The notes: generated from the letters alone by a model not told the origin. 64,000 nt of DNA from an uncultured Oscillospiraceae bacterium (GCA_900555015.1 USJL01000002.1:66766-130765); one strand, 5' to 3'; counted from the first letter of the stretch, positions 26,615 to 37,013 are shown. Translations and numbers: made by a program.

Positions 26615-27475
26615 TTGAGTGTACTTTCATTTATCGAAAAGCAAACGATTTGCCGATTGTTTGGAATAAGTGATGGGTTTATATTTAAATACTGGAGCGA
26701 CAAGGGAGCCCACAACAAAAGCACAACTAAAGAGTTGATTTATGACTCTTGTGGGATAAACATTTTTGAAGATGCGGGTTACAAGGGCTTATCACAACAA
26801 AAATGTATACAGAAGATTTGGGATGAGTGTAGTCCGCAAATCATTGCAAAACTCTTAAAAACGTTATCAGATTATTTCTGCTTTAAGATGGGAACAGATT
26901 GGTGGTCTGATGAGGATAATTATGATTATCAACAAATTCAACATATTATAGAGCGATTGCAAACTCTCCAAACAGTTGAACTTCCAAAAGAAGAGAACAT
27001 TAAAAATCTCAAACTTCTTTTAGAAGATATTGAAGAAAATATTAAAAACGACAAGCCAGAATTGGCTGTTGACCGACTTCATACATTTGCATCAGAATAT
27101 TTGCGCAATTTGTGCCATACTCACTCAATTGAAACAACCGACTCTAAAGGTAACGAGTATCCGCTTCATTCACTCGCCGGAATGCTCAAAAAATGGTATG
27201 TTGATAATGCTTATTTTGATTCCGAATTTGCAGTTGTAGCTATTCAAAATTCCATTAACTTGTTTGATAAATTTAATGGTATACGAAATGACAATAGTGC
27301 TGCACATCCTAATGATTTGCTTTCAAAAGCAGAGGCAGAATATGCTGTTAGAATCATTGCGAATACATTAACTTTTATTGATAAATGTGAAAAAAGTAAA
27401 ATTAAAAAAGTTCAAACGCTTCCTTGGGGTGGCGGCATATTATACATAGTGCCCGACGAAGAATTACCTTTCTAA
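26615..27475 (+). CDS. Abi-C/HEPN-type abortive infection protein
   Basis: A 286-residue protein whose C-terminal half resembles the Abi_C family. It contains RNDNSAAH, an arginine followed six residues later by histidine as in HEPN ribonucleases, within a helical bundle (SKAEAEYAVRIIANTLTFID). The start overlaps the end region of the mrr gene, with TTG at 26615. HEPN toxins usually cleave RNA on infection; the activity here is inferred from the motif and the neighbours. Confidence 0.7.
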   Translation: MSVLSFIEKQTICRLFGISDGFIFKYWSDKGAHNKSTTKELIYDSCGINIFEDAGYKGLSQQKCIQKIWDECSPQIIAKLLKTLSDYFCFKMGTDWWSDEDNYDYQQIQHIIERLQTLQTVELPKEENIKNLKLLLEDIEENIKNDKPELAVDRLHTFASEYLRNLCHTHSIETTDSKGNEYPLHSLAGMLKKWYVDNAYFDSEFAVVAIQNSINLFDKFNGIRNDNSAAHPNDLLSKAEAEYAVRIIANTLTFIDKCEKSKIKKVQTLPWGGGILYIVPDEELPF

Positions 27476-27496
27476 TTGTGCTGGAGGATAAAGAAT

Positions 27497-27577
27497 ATGG
27501 CAGGAAGCACAAGTTTAGGAGCTGATAGAGTTGTAAAGGAAGATGGGCTATATACTCAGCTTACAGATGAGGTCTAA
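27497..27577 (+). CDS. 26-codon ORF between defence genes
   Basis: ATG 27497 follows CTGGAGGA by about 10 bases and opens a frame of 26 codons (MAGSTSLGADRVVKEDGLY and onward) ending at 27577. The good ribosome-binding site suggests a real small gene or the intact start of a deleted one. No function is recognised. The interval to 27733 otherwise holds only a hairpin. Confidence 0.4.
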   Translation: MAGSTSLGADRVVKEDGLYTQLTDEV

Positions 27578-27663
27578 TAAATTATATAGACCAAAATTAT
27601 TACTATGAGGGATTTGCAACTTTTAATATGGAGAATTTGTAAAATTCCAAAGTGTCATTATAG

Positions 27664-27690
27664 AGTTTCAAAGTGCCAATTTGGCACTTT
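27664..27690 (+). terminator. Hairpin upstream of the type III R-M operon
   Basis: AAAGTGCC pairs with GGCACTTT around AATT, extended by weak pairing. It has no strong T tract, so it may be an attenuator or protein site rather than a full terminator. Confidence 0.45.
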
Positions 27691-27733
27691 GGATAAGCAA
27701 AAACAAAAGAAAAGTTGATAACAGGAGGATAAA

Positions 27734-28231
27734 ATGGAAACGAAGGATGTATTAAATTTATTAGCTATTATAATAATTCCAATAGCTGCTGTGATAATTG
27801 GACAGTATTTACAAGATAGAGCAGAAATAAGAAAAGACAAAATGCATATCTTCAAGGTGCTTATGACTTCACGAATATATGGCTGGACAGTTGATAGCGT
27901 TCACGCTCTTAATCTTATTGATGTCGTTTTCGCAAAAGATAAAGCTGTACGTGCTGCCTGGAAAGAACTTTATGAAGCATATTCTTCAACAGAGCAATCA
28001 GATTTAATGGCAAATAAAAGAAAAAATCTGATGTATAAACTTTTGGAAGAAATTGCTAATAATATCGGGTATAAAAAAGAAATCACCTGGGAAACAATAC
28101 AAAATCCATATATTCCCCAGGGTATGGTCGAAAAATGGCAAGAGCAAGCAGCATCTCAGCAGGCATATAATACTTTGTTAAATTCAATGGCTAATATTAT
28201 ACCAAAAGAGCAGAAAAATACGGAGAAATAA
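27734..28231 (+). CDS. Membrane-anchored helical protein (DUF6680-like) preceding mod
   Basis: A 165-residue protein with one N-terminal membrane helix (LLAIIIIPIAAVIIGQYL) and a cytosolic helical domain containing HALNLIDVVFAKDKAVRAAW. This resembles the DUF6680 family often found next to restriction-modification genes; I recall the family by pattern only. It starts the mod-res operon, one base before mod. Confidence 0.65.
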   Translation: METKDVLNLLAIIIIPIAAVIIGQYLQDRAEIRKDKMHIFKVLMTSRIYGWTVDSVHALNLIDVVFAKDKAVRAAWKELYEAYSSTEQSDLMANKRKNLMYKLLEEIANNIGYKKEITWETIQNPYIPQGMVEKWQEQAASQQAYNTLLNSMANIIPKEQKNTEK

Positions 28232-28232
28232 A

Positions 28233-29921
28233 ATGAGCACTAACATATCAAAGCAAAAGCGTGAGGATTTACTTGCTAAAATCAAGGAAATTCGCACTTT
28301 TATATCCAATGCGCCGCAGGACGAAAACACAGGCAATCTGCTTTCATATCTTTCCGACCTTGAAAAAGATGTCAACGGTAAAAAATACGGACTTGTTTTT
28401 GAGGAACACCGTGAGGAAATTGACGAGGTGCTTGATACGCATACGCCTGTTTTGACGGAAGACAGGGACTTGTTCATTGATAACGGCGGACAGATGAATT
28501 TTCTCATTGAGGGCGACAACCTTGCTTCGCTCAAATTGCTTGAAAAGACTCACAAAGGCAAAATTGACCTTATCTACATAGATCCGCCGTATAATACAGG
28601 AAATAAGGATTTTATATATGATGATTGCTATGTGGATAAAGTTGATTCATTCAAGCACAGTAAGTGGTTGTCATTTATGAGAAAACGATTGTATATCGCG
28701 AAATCGTTATTGTCTGAGAATGGAGCAATTTTTATCAATATTGACGATAAGGAGCATTCTCAACTAAAGTTATTATGCGATGACATATTTGGAGAATCTA
28801 ACTTTATGACAAGTATTCCTTGGCATAATCGCACCTCTATGCAAAATGATACAGATATTAGCGTTAATCACGAATATATATTGGTTTATGCAAAATACAA
28901 ACGTCAAGATAATAGAAGATTGAAAGACAGTAATAAGGAAATTTGGAATAATTTAAAAGGATTTACATTTATCCCGAAAGAGACAGATAAAAGTAAATTT
29001 TCAAATCCAGATAATGATCCTCGTGGATTATGGAAAGCAGATCCTTTTGATGCTCCAAATATCCGTCCTAATTTAACATACCCAATTACTAATCCAGTGA
29101 CAGGTGAACAATACCTTCCTCCAAGAGGAAGACACTGGCGAATTTCAAAAGAAAAATTTGCCGATGCCTATGCGAACAACCGTATAGTTTTCGGTAAAAA
29201 CGGAACAGGTAGACCTCAAATGAAAATCTTTTACAATGAGGTCAATTACAAAGGGAGTGTACCTGACACTTGGTTCGATGCACACATCTTCAGTACATCA
29301 ACACAAGGGAAAAAAGAGTTGTTAAAAATACTACCAAATACAAAGCAAATTTTCAGTACACCAAAGCCCATCGGTTTGTATGTTGAATTGCTAAAATTGA
29401 CTGCAAAATCAAATGCTACTATATTGGACTTCTTCGCAGGCTCCGGTACAACAGGTCACGCTGTTATGAAGTTGAATGCAGAGGACGGCGGCAACCGCAA
29501 ATTTATTCTTTGCACCAATAACGAAAACAATATTTGTCATGATGTTACCTATGAACGCATTAAGCGTGTGATTGATAAGGAAAATTATTCAGCAAGTCTG
29601 AAATACTACAAGGTGGACTATATTCCGATTTCAGACCGTATGTATTACGAATACGCCGATGAACTACTTTTACATATTCGTGAACTTGTTGAGCTTGAAA
29701 ATGGTGTAAACTTTACGGATAACGCTGAAATTGGCATTGTTCTGACCGAAGAAGAATTGGATGAATTTATTGAAAATACCGACTCTTTTGTAAAATGCCG
29801 CAAGCTGTATATGGGGCACGATGTTTTACCAACAGAAGAGCAAGAGAAAAAGTTGCAAGCACACAATATTGAAATCAGCATTATCCCCGATTATTATTAT
29901 CGTGACTTACAGGAGGATTAA
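28233..29921 (+). CDS. mod: Type III restriction-modification methyltransferase subunit Mod
   Basis: A 562-residue beta-class N6-adenine methyltransferase. Motif IV IDPPYNTG is at about residues 116-123 and the SAM-binding motif I DFFAGSGTTGHAV follows near residue 400, the order expected for type III Mod and EcoP15I-like enzymes. The central region (about 190-380) would hold the target recognition domain. It methylates one strand of an asymmetric site and delivers specificity to Res. The gene lies 2 bases after the DUF6680-like gene and shares an operon with res. Confidence 0.92.
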   Translation: MSTNISKQKREDLLAKIKEIRTFISNAPQDENTGNLLSYLSDLEKDVNGKKYGLVFEEHREEIDEVLDTHTPVLTEDRDLFIDNGGQMNFLIEGDNLASLKLLEKTHKGKIDLIYIDPPYNTGNKDFIYDDCYVDKVDSFKHSKWLSFMRKRLYIAKSLLSENGAIFINIDDKEHSQLKLLCDDIFGESNFMTSIPWHNRTSMQNDTDISVNHEYILVYAKYKRQDNRRLKDSNKEIWNNLKGFTFIPKETDKSKFSNPDNDPRGLWKADPFDAPNIRPNLTYPITNPVTGEQYLPPRGRHWRISKEKFADAYANNRIVFGKNGTGRPQMKIFYNEVNYKGSVPDTWFDAHIFSTSTQGKKELLKILPNTKQIFSTPKPIGLYVELLKLTAKSNATILDFFAGSGTTGHAVMKLNAEDGGNRKFILCTNNENNICHDVTYERIKRVIDKENYSASLKYYKVDYIPISDRMYYEYADELLLHIRELVELENGVNFTDNAEIGIVLTEEELDEFIENTDSFVKCRKLYMGHDVLPTEEQEKKLQAHNIEISIIPDYYYRDLQED

Positions 29922-29923
29922 AT

Positions 29924-30301
29924 ATGGATTTTATAAAAACATTGTTAATTTCATGTATCCCGGCAATTATTACCGGAGCAGTTACATATTTAGTAGCCTA
30001 TAAAAACGCAACTGCTCAAATTAAGGTTGTTGAGGAACAAAATAAACACGATTTAGATAAACTAATGGAGCAACATAAGATAGATATTGATTCATTAAAC
30101 AAGAAACATCAGCAAGAACTTGAAAAAATGGAAGTTGAACATAAACATAAATTAGAATTAGTTGAAAAAGAAAATGAGAACAATTTCAATCAAAATTTCT
30201 TTAACGGAATGATGAGCGAAATAATTAAAATGCCAGAAATAAAAACGGAAATTGCAAAAGGCATAAAACAGTCTTCTAACAAAAAAGGAGGCAAACGATA
30301 A
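29924..30301 (+). CDS. Membrane-anchored coiled-coil protein between mod and res
   Basis: A 125-residue protein with an N-terminal membrane helix (ISCIPAIITGAVTYLVAY) and a long charged coiled coil (residues about 35-90, rich in E, K and Q) before a basic tail. It is inserted between mod and res with a one-base overlap with res. Mod and res are normally adjacent, so a third protein here is unusual. It may tether the R-M complex at the membrane or be a hitch-hiking gene. Confidence 0.7.
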   Translation: MDFIKTLLISCIPAIITGAVTYLVAYKNATAQIKVVEEQNKHDLDKLMEQHKIDIDSLNKKHQQELEKMEVEHKHKLELVEKENENNFNQNFFNGMMSEIIKMPEIKTEIAKGIKQSSNKKGGKR

Positions 30302-32484
30302 TGGAATTAAAAGAGTTCCAGTTAAATGCGGTAAAATCGCTGTTTGAAGCAATGGAAACTCCTGCCCGTGATATTATCCTCAAAAGTCCTACTGGTAGCG
30401 GTAAAACCATCATTCTGACCTATTTTATGCACCAATACATACAGTCTTTTCCAAAAACCGTCTTTGTATGGCTTACGCCCGGTAAAGGCAACCTTGAAGA
30501 ACAGAGCAAGGAAAAAATGGATAAGTACATCCACGCTTCGCAGACGAAACTCCTATCCGATGTGATGACGGCAGGTTTTGAGGAAAACGACAGTTGTTTT
30601 ATAAATTGGGAGAAACTGACAAAAAAAGGCAATAACGCCCTTAAAGACAGTGAACGCACCAACTTTTTAGAGCATATTCAGCACGCTCTCAATGACGGTA
30701 TTCGTTTTGTGATAATTGTGGACGAGAGCCACCAAAATAATACAGTAAAAGCGGATGAGATAATTCAGTATTTTCACACGGATAAAATTATTCGTTGTTC
30801 TGCAACTCCGAAGGGTATCGCAAAAGCAGAAATAATAGAAATTCCCGAAGAAGAAGTTATCGCTGCCGGACTTATCAAGAAAACGCTTGTTATCAATCAA
30901 GATTTTCCTCAAACCGTAGAAACAGAAAATCAAACTTCTTATCTTCTTGAAAAAGCACTGTTAAAGCAGCGTGAAATTCGTGCTGCATTTTTACAGAAAG
31001 ATGCGAATATCAATCCTTTAATTGTTGTTCAGATACCTAATAAATCCGAAACGATGCAAGATAGTGTCGAACAATATCTTGAAACACAAGGAATAACCTG
31101 TGAAAACGGTCAACTTGCAGTATGGCTTTCTGATAGGCACGAAAATTTAGATGGAATAGAAGAATCTGATGCAACATCTTCAGTTGTTATTATCAAACAG
31201 GCCGTTGCAACAGGTTGGGATTGTCCTAGAGCACAGATCCTTGTCAAACTTCGTGATAACATGGATGAAACTTTTGAGATACAAACCATAGGTCGTATTC
31301 GCCGTATGCCTGAAGCAAAGCACTATGATGACGATCTGCTTGACAGTTGCTATCTTTACACTTTTGATGAAAAGTTTACTGCAGGTGTTAAAATGGCACT
31401 TGATAAAGGTGCATTAAATGCTTGTACATTGTTTTTGAAAAACGAGTATAAGACTATTGCTCTTACATCTCAGCAACGAACAATGGTCACATCAACTCGT
31501 AATCCTCAAAAAGCTTTACAGGCGATTGCAATGTACGCAGAAAAAGAATACAGCGTCGGTGGAAACAAGACCATAAACAAGACACGTTTACAGGCAGAAG
31601 GATATATATTTAGCGAAGATATTATTAGACACACCGTTTCCGGAGAGACATCCACACTCGAATTTAATTCTTCGGATATGAATTCAATTTCCGTTAATGA
31701 AAAATTTAATACGAAAAAGCACGGACGAGATTATCATCAGAAGATAGGTAAAATCGGATTAGAAATTGGCATGACTTATTCCTTTATGAATACTATTATC
31801 CGTAAACTATTTGATAAAAACTTCAATTACAGCCGCAAAATCCTTGCGTTGGAACCGAGAGAAGTCTATGCTTTTGTACTTAATAACGCTGATCGCTTGA
31901 AACACTTTATTCGTGAAGCCATGGCATATGAACTTGCACAATTCAAATTAGATGTTAAATCCATATCCGAAAACGAATTTCGAATTCCACAGTCTTGTCT
32001 GTTTACTTATAATGGTGATCTGAAAACACAGATTGAATACAAAAAGAATGTTTATCAAGGATATTTATCATCTGCCGCACCTCGATCAACTCCGGAACTT
32101 AAATTTGAAAAATTCTGTGAACGTTCCGAAAAGGTCGAATGGTGGTATAAAAACGGTGATAAAGGTAACGAGTATCTTTCTATTGTTTATGTCGATAACT
32201 CCGAAAAGCAAAAATTGTTTTATCCTGACTATATTATTTGTGTAGGTGGAAAAATATGGATAATCGAAACTAAAGGCGGATTTGATCGTAGCGGCAATAG
32301 CCAAGATATCGATAAATATACTGCAAAGAAATTCACCGTACTTAAATCATACCTCGAGAAGTATGGCTTAAAGGGCGGAATCGTTCGTAACGATGACAGT
32401 ACAGATGAGCTTTGTATTTGCATGGAAAATTATTCTGACAATATACAAAGTGATGATTGGAATATCTTATCAAATGTAATATAA
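30301..32484 (+). CDS. res: Type III restriction enzyme helicase/nuclease subunit Res
   Basis: A 727-residue SF2 helicase-nuclease. Walker A is SPTGSGKT (about residues 29-36), the DEAH-type box reads VDESH, and QTIGRIRRMPEA is motif VI. The C-terminal nuclease shows FYPDYIICVGG then WIIETKGG, the PD and ExK residues of type III Res proteins. It is shorter than EcoP1I Res but complete by motif. It overlaps the preceding gene by one base. Confidence 0.92.
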   Translation: MELKEFQLNAVKSLFEAMETPARDIILKSPTGSGKTIILTYFMHQYIQSFPKTVFVWLTPGKGNLEEQSKEKMDKYIHASQTKLLSDVMTAGFEENDSCFINWEKLTKKGNNALKDSERTNFLEHIQHALNDGIRFVIIVDESHQNNTVKADEIIQYFHTDKIIRCSATPKGIAKAEIIEIPEEEVIAAGLIKKTLVINQDFPQTVETENQTSYLLEKALLKQREIRAAFLQKDANINPLIVVQIPNKSETMQDSVEQYLETQGITCENGQLAVWLSDRHENLDGIEESDATSSVVIIKQAVATGWDCPRAQILVKLRDNMDETFEIQTIGRIRRMPEAKHYDDDLLDSCYLYTFDEKFTAGVKMALDKGALNACTLFLKNEYKTIALTSQQRTMVTSTRNPQKALQAIAMYAEKEYSVGGNKTINKTRLQAEGYIFSEDIIRHTVSGETSTLEFNSSDMNSISVNEKFNTKKHGRDYHQKIGKIGLEIGMTYSFMNTIIRKLFDKNFNYSRKILALEPREVYAFVLNNADRLKHFIREAMAYELAQFKLDVKSISENEFRIPQSCLFTYNGDLKTQIEYKKNVYQGYLSSAAPRSTPELKFEKFCERSEKVEWWYKNGDKGNEYLSIVYVDNSEKQKLFYPDYIICVGGKIWIIETKGGFDRSGNSQDIDKYTAKKFTVLKSYLEKYGLKGGIVRNDDSTDELCICMENYSDNIQSDDWNILSNVI

Positions 32485-32501
32485 GCGGGTGAGTTGAAAA
32501 A

Positions 32502-33437
32502 ATGGGAGTGAAAAAACAAACTTTTAATGATTTCGAGGTGTATTCTTCTGATGAATATACCAGTTTTGTTCATATCAATATAACAAACTCAAAATTATTT
32601 TATTCACAAATGTTCGAATATTTTTTTGATGAAAATAGACTTTTAAGATACATAGAGAACAAGGCTTCCATCTCTTTTGAGCCTACCCCTGCTAACTATG
32701 CAGCTTTATATAAAAAGCTTAAAATATTTATTGATAAAGAAAACCATGTTGAATTACCAAAAAGTATTGAAAAAGATTTGTTAAGCATCATTTCTGCAGA
32801 ACATACTCTTATAGAACAAAACGGTATAAAGAAAATAAGACTTGACAAAATAGGGAAAATAGGTGAATACATATTTAGTAATATTTTATCGGAGTACTTT
32901 GGATATCAGTGTATCATACCAAAACTTAATATATTGACTGATTATAATATGAGTATTTTTGGTATTGATACACTTTTCTATTCTCATGAAGACAAGTTGC
33001 TTTTGTTAGGAGAATCAAAAGTTAGCAAAAGTATCGAAAACGGTATTGCTTTAATTAATAAATCGCTATCTTCTTATCAATCCCAAGTGGATGATGAGTT
33101 TGAATTAATACTGAGTCAAAGATGGCTCAAAGATAAAATGGGATATTTTGTAGATGATTTTGGAGATAAAATTGAGGTCTCTATTGGTATGTCAGACTTT
33201 ATAAAAAAAGCATCAGTTGAAAAAATAGGGATACCTATTTTTATAGCTCATGGCGGAAATGAAACAACTGAAGAAATATTCAAAAAACTAAGAAAAATCA
33301 AAAAAGTTACGCTATATGATCTTAAGACAGAATATATTGTTATTTCACTTCCTCTCATTGATAAAGATGAGTTTGTAAAAGCATTTACTTTAGCAATTGC
33401 TGAAAGGAGAGCTATGTATGAGTCAAATGTACAGTAA
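32502..33437 (+). CDS. hamA: Hachiman nuclease subunit HamA (DUF1837)
   Basis: A 311-residue DUF1837 protein. The central block reads RLDKIGKIGEYIFSNILSEY, then FGIDTLFY and LLLGESKVSKS: the G-E, D and ExK pattern of a PD-(D/E)xK-like fold, as described for HamA. It overlaps the hamB start by 20 bases. In Hachiman systems HamA and HamB form a complex that senses damaged or foreign DNA and degrades DNA; activity here is inferred. Confidence 0.85.
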   Translation: MGVKKQTFNDFEVYSSDEYTSFVHINITNSKLFYSQMFEYFFDENRLLRYIENKASISFEPTPANYAALYKKLKIFIDKENHVELPKSIEKDLLSIISAEHTLIEQNGIKKIRLDKIGKIGEYIFSNILSEYFGYQCIIPKLNILTDYNMSIFGIDTLFYSHEDKLLLLGESKVSKSIENGIALINKSLSSYQSQVDDEFELILSQRWLKDKMGYFVDDFGDKIEVSIGMSDFIKKASVEKIGIPIFIAHGGNETTEEIFKKLRKIKKVTLYDLKTEYIVISLPLIDKDEFVKAFTLAIAERRAMYESNVQ

Positions 33438-35490
33438 TCCTGATCCACAAAAGATTAGAGATCAATGTATTGATTATTTGGCAAAAGCTGACGATTCTAC
33501 AGAAGCTGCCAAAACGATTGCGGATAAGTTGTTTGCTTTAGATCTTACAGTTTATTCAAACGATTATACTCTTGATTCTCTTTTGTATAATGCATTTGCA
33601 CAGTCGGAACTAGACGATAGCATAGCCATGCATCCCGAACAAATCCAAATATTAAACGAGATTAAGTCACACGATGCAATAATCGTTAGTGCTCCTACAA
33701 GTTTTGGTAAAACTTTTTGCGTTTTTGAGTATATTGCAAGAACACAACCTCAAAATATTGTACTAATTGTGCCAACGTTGGCGTTGGTCGATGAATATAT
33801 AAAAAAGATTATTAAAAAATACACCTTGTGTTTTAATTCTTACAAAGTACATACACAATTGGATGCTAATGGAGAGTATGATTTTTCCTCAAAGAATATA
33901 TTTATTTTAACACATGATAGAGTAGTACAGGATGAATTATATACATTGATAAAAAATATAGACTTGTTGGTAATAGACGAGGTCTATAAATTAGAGACTG
34001 ATGCGACAGATGATCGTGTTCTTGTATTGAACATGGCATATTACCACCTATCTCGTGTAGCAAGAAAATACATTTTGCTTGCTCCTTTCATAAAGGCAAT
34101 AGCTGATATTGAGTTATTAGACAAGAAACCATATTTTTATAATACCGAATATTCTCCAGTAGTAAACAATGTTATTACGGAAGAATTATTAAATGCAAAT
34201 GACAGATATCCTCAGTGTCAAAAGTTATTAAACAGAATAGATAATAAAGAGCAAACTTTAGTATATTTCCCTACGGTAACTGGCATGTATCGATATGTTA
34301 GCAATTTTATTTCTAAAGAACCTGTTTTAAACGAAATTGATGAAAATATAAAATCATTCATTAATTGGGCAAAAGACGAAATACATGAAGAATGGAGTGT
34401 CGTTAAAGCTTTAGAACGTGGATATGCAATTCATAATGGTCAAATGCCATTGGGTATTCGTCTTTATCAATTAAATTTGTATGAAAATCATCCACAATAT
34501 AATAGGTTGCTATGTACTTCCACACTATTGGAAGGTGTGAATACAAGTGCCAAAAATATTGTAATTACAAAGCCTTCCAGGAGAAGCGAAAAAAACATAT
34601 CTGATGATAATTTCTCAGCATTTGATTTTTTTAATCTTGTTGGTAGAACTGGACGATTAAATCAACACTATATAGGGGATGCCTATTATTTAAAAGCTCC
34701 ATCTGATCCTCCATACAAAAAAATTGATGCCATTAGAACCATAAAATTTGAATTAACAGATAACAGTAAGGATATTGATATTCAAAGAGGCAAAATTGAA
34801 GAACACGATGATTATTTAGCATTTTTGAAGCACCTTGGTATTACACATGAAGAATACATAAAAAACATAGGCAGCCATTTTAGATTTGACACAATAAAGA
34901 ATTTGTATTTGAATTATTGTAATCGTAGATCTGAAATTATTACCGAATTACAAAAGTTATCTGACGAGGAGCTCTATGGTCGAGGTCAATTAGTAAGAAT
35001 TCTTTATGCTGTTTGTGAAGGTAGAGAAGATAGTTTTAAAGCAAACATGCTTAATAGGCTTATAAACCGAAATCGCCCGAAGATAAGAACGGTTGTCAAC
35101 GACGCAATGCGTTACTATTCTTCAAGAGGTATTGACACTGTTATATCAACGGCAATCAAGCTTAAATCCAGCTATATTGAACATCAGTTTTACGCCAAGA
35201 TAATAATCATAAAGTATTTTATGAATTTAGAGAAGGTTTCACAAACATATTTGGAAACTCTCGATAGCAGAATTGTTGGCGCTATAGAGCAATTATACTT
35301 TTCTTCTTCAAAGCAAAAGAAAATGCTTTTAGATATTGGTATCTATGAAAGGGATGTTGATATTATCATATCGATTATCGGTAATGATTTTGATGATGCC
35401 TTTGAACTAAAAAAAAGATTAATATCAAAATCAACTCTATTATCAGGTAAAGTAAGTTATATTTCAAATTTTATAATAAAAAATCTATAG
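33418..35490 (+). CDS. hamB: Hachiman helicase subunit HamB
   Basis: A 690-residue SF2 helicase of the HamB type. Motif I is SAPTSFGKTF (about residues 91-100), motif II VIDEVYK, and motif VI NLVGRTGRLNQ; a long helical C-terminus follows. ATG 33418 is chosen because GGAGAG lies 6 bases upstream and the overlap with hamA suits translational coupling. Together with hamA it makes a complete Hachiman anti-phage system in E1. Confidence 0.86.
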   Translation: MSQMYSNPDPQKIRDQCIDYLAKADDSTEAAKTIADKLFALDLTVYSNDYTLDSLLYNAFAQSELDDSIAMHPEQIQILNEIKSHDAIIVSAPTSFGKTFCVFEYIARTQPQNIVLIVPTLALVDEYIKKIIKKYTLCFNSYKVHTQLDANGEYDFSSKNIFILTHDRVVQDELYTLIKNIDLLVIDEVYKLETDATDDRVLVLNMAYYHLSRVARKYILLAPFIKAIADIELLDKKPYFYNTEYSPVVNNVITEELLNANDRYPQCQKLLNRIDNKEQTLVYFPTVTGMYRYVSNFISKEPVLNEIDENIKSFINWAKDEIHEEWSVVKALERGYAIHNGQMPLGIRLYQLNLYENHPQYNRLLCTSTLLEGVNTSAKNIVITKPSRRSEKNISDDNFSAFDFFNLVGRTGRLNQHYIGDAYYLKAPSDPPYKKIDAIRTIKFELTDNSKDIDIQRGKIEEHDDYLAFLKHLGITHEEYIKNIGSHFRFDTIKNLYLNYCNRRSEIITELQKLSDEELYGRGQLVRILYAVCEGREDSFKANMLNRLINRNRPKIRTVVNDAMRYYSSRGIDTVISTAIKLKSSYIEHQFYAKIIIIKYFMNLEKVSQTYLETLDSRIVGAIEQLYFSSSKQKKMLLDIGIYERDVDIIISIIGNDFDDAFELKKRLISKSTLLSGKVSYISNFIIKNL

Positions 35491-35499
35491 TGTTATAGT

Positions 35500-35900
35500 G
35501 AAATATCAAATGCAGAGCACAATTCCCATCACATTTGAATGTGGCACAGTTTATGGAATATCTCAATGAAAAAAGCAATTTGATGATATTTGAACAACAC
35601 GCAAATTTAAAGTATAAGTATGTCGAACTAAAGTTTTGGTGTCGAGGATACTATGTTGATACAGTCGCTCGAAACAAAAAGGGTGATCGCAGAATATACA
35701 AAAAATCAATTAGAAGAAGATTTTGCGAACAATCAAAGAATATGTAGACCCGTTTACAGTTGCCAAGAATAAGCAAGCAAAAATAAACAGTCCCTACAAA
35801 AGGGACTGTTTTAAAAAGTAATGCAATACCAAACTTTAAGTTTCAACTTCGTGTCGGAGAGTCAGTCGACAAACTTTTGGAAACTGTGTAAACTACCAGT
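35500..35900 (+). mobile_element. Decayed IS200-type element, copy 1
   Basis: About 250 bases encode a frameshifted 3' half of an IS200 transposase (LMIFEQHANLKYKY, RGYYVDTVARNKK) matching the intact copy at 37723-38193. The right-end region follows, with hairpin AACAGTCCC/GGGACTGTT at 35789-35813 and a conserved AAAAAGTAATGCAAT tract. The 5' half and left end are missing. Confidence 0.75.
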
Positions 35901-35911
35901 TCGACCTTTGG

Positions 35912-36922
35912 CTATGATTGCCATATATTTAGGGCATTTTTTTCTTGCACAATTTCTTTTAAATAAGTGATCTGCTCGGTTTTGATTTCGTCAAATGTTT
36001 TTGATGGCTCAATTTTTATGGATTGCTCAATAACTAAAATGTATTTCTTAGTTGCGCTTCTTACGAGTCCTCGCAGTTCATCAACTGATGCGTGCGAGAT
36101 TTGCATTATACTACCCTCGTGAATCGCCTCACTTCGATCACGATAGTGGGATTTTACATTATCATATATAGACTTCATTTCGCAATCGGAACAACCAAGA
36201 AATACCGCCATACGCTTTGCGAGCATTTCTTTTTTGTCACCATAGTCATTTTTCAAAAACATGACTTCAAGTGGTGTTATCATGTTTTTGTAGTTAGTCG
36301 CATCATCTAAAGTGTGGTACGTATATTCCAATTCATCAATTACAATTGGTTTCAAAATTTGATACGCCCTTTCATGATTATAAAGCAGATCGTTTAATAA
36401 AGGTACTTCTGTAGGTTCAATTATCAATGGATATTGGATGAGTGTGATAATATCCTCTATATAACTGTCTATTGTGCGATTTTCAATACAAATTCCTGTT
36501 TGTGTACTATACAAGTAAAAAGAGTGCTTTCGAGCAATTTCCCCTTCTTTAAATAAATGGAGTAAAGAAAAGAAACGAAATACAGTCGTTTCAATTTCAT
36601 CATGAATTGGTTCAATTAATTTATCAAAGTCTGAACCATTGAAAAAAGATGCAGTATTTGCAGGCTTATCATGCTTTACGGTCTGGATATCTGTCATTTC
36701 CATGCATATTACATATGGCTTTTCGTCTAAGTGAATAGCACTACGATATTCAGGCATTACCTCTCCACGACTATCAGTAATTCTATTTCTATATATGTAC
36801 TCGTCTATGGGAATTTTTTTAAACACAAATCCTGCTGGTGGTTGTGCCAACATAATAGACGAATCACCAATAATTGGAATTGACACAGAAATGTTAATTG
36901 AAATATCAAAAAAAGCATCCAT
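35912..36922 (-). CDS. ApeA-like HEPN-domain protein
   Basis: A 336-residue protein with a beta-rich N-terminal region and a C-terminal HEPN domain: the block SHYRDRSEAIHEG has the arginine-x4-histidine HEPN motif within a helical bundle, as in ApeA-like proteins. ATG 36922 follows GAGG by 7 bases; a longer TTG start is less likely. It is encoded against the direction of the defence operon and sits between two decayed IS200 copies, so it was probably acquired separately. HEPN nucleases cut RNA, often tRNA, in anti-phage defence. Confidence 0.72.
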   Translation of the reverse strand: MDAFFDISINISVSIPIIGDSSIMLAQPPAGFVFKKIPIDEYIYRNRITDSRGEVMPEYRSAIHLDEKPYVICMEMTDIQTVKHDKPANTASFFNGSDFDKLIEPIHDEIETTVFRFFSLLHLFKEGEIARKHSFYLYSTQTGICIENRTIDSYIEDIITLIQYPLIIEPTEVPLLNDLLYNHERAYQILKPIVIDELEYTYHTLDDATNYKNMITPLEVMFLKNDYGDKKEMLAKRMAVFLGCSDCEMKSIYDNVKSHYRDRSEAIHEGSIMQISHASVDELRGLVRSATKKYILVIEQSIKIEPSKTFDEIKTEQITYLKEIVQEKNALNIWQS

Positions 36923-37013
36923 AAACAAACCTCGTAAAATTTTATCTCACCAATTACAATGTGAATTATAACATATTTGAACCGGGTTGTACAGCTTTTA
37001 GGTGAACACAAAA

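Noticed and set aside
19405-35925. An 11-base match (GCTATGATTGC) between the E1 left end and 35913 as an attachment pair
   Set aside because: The copies are in opposite orientation and lie outside any sensible boundary; the SASP pieces give a consistent alternative.
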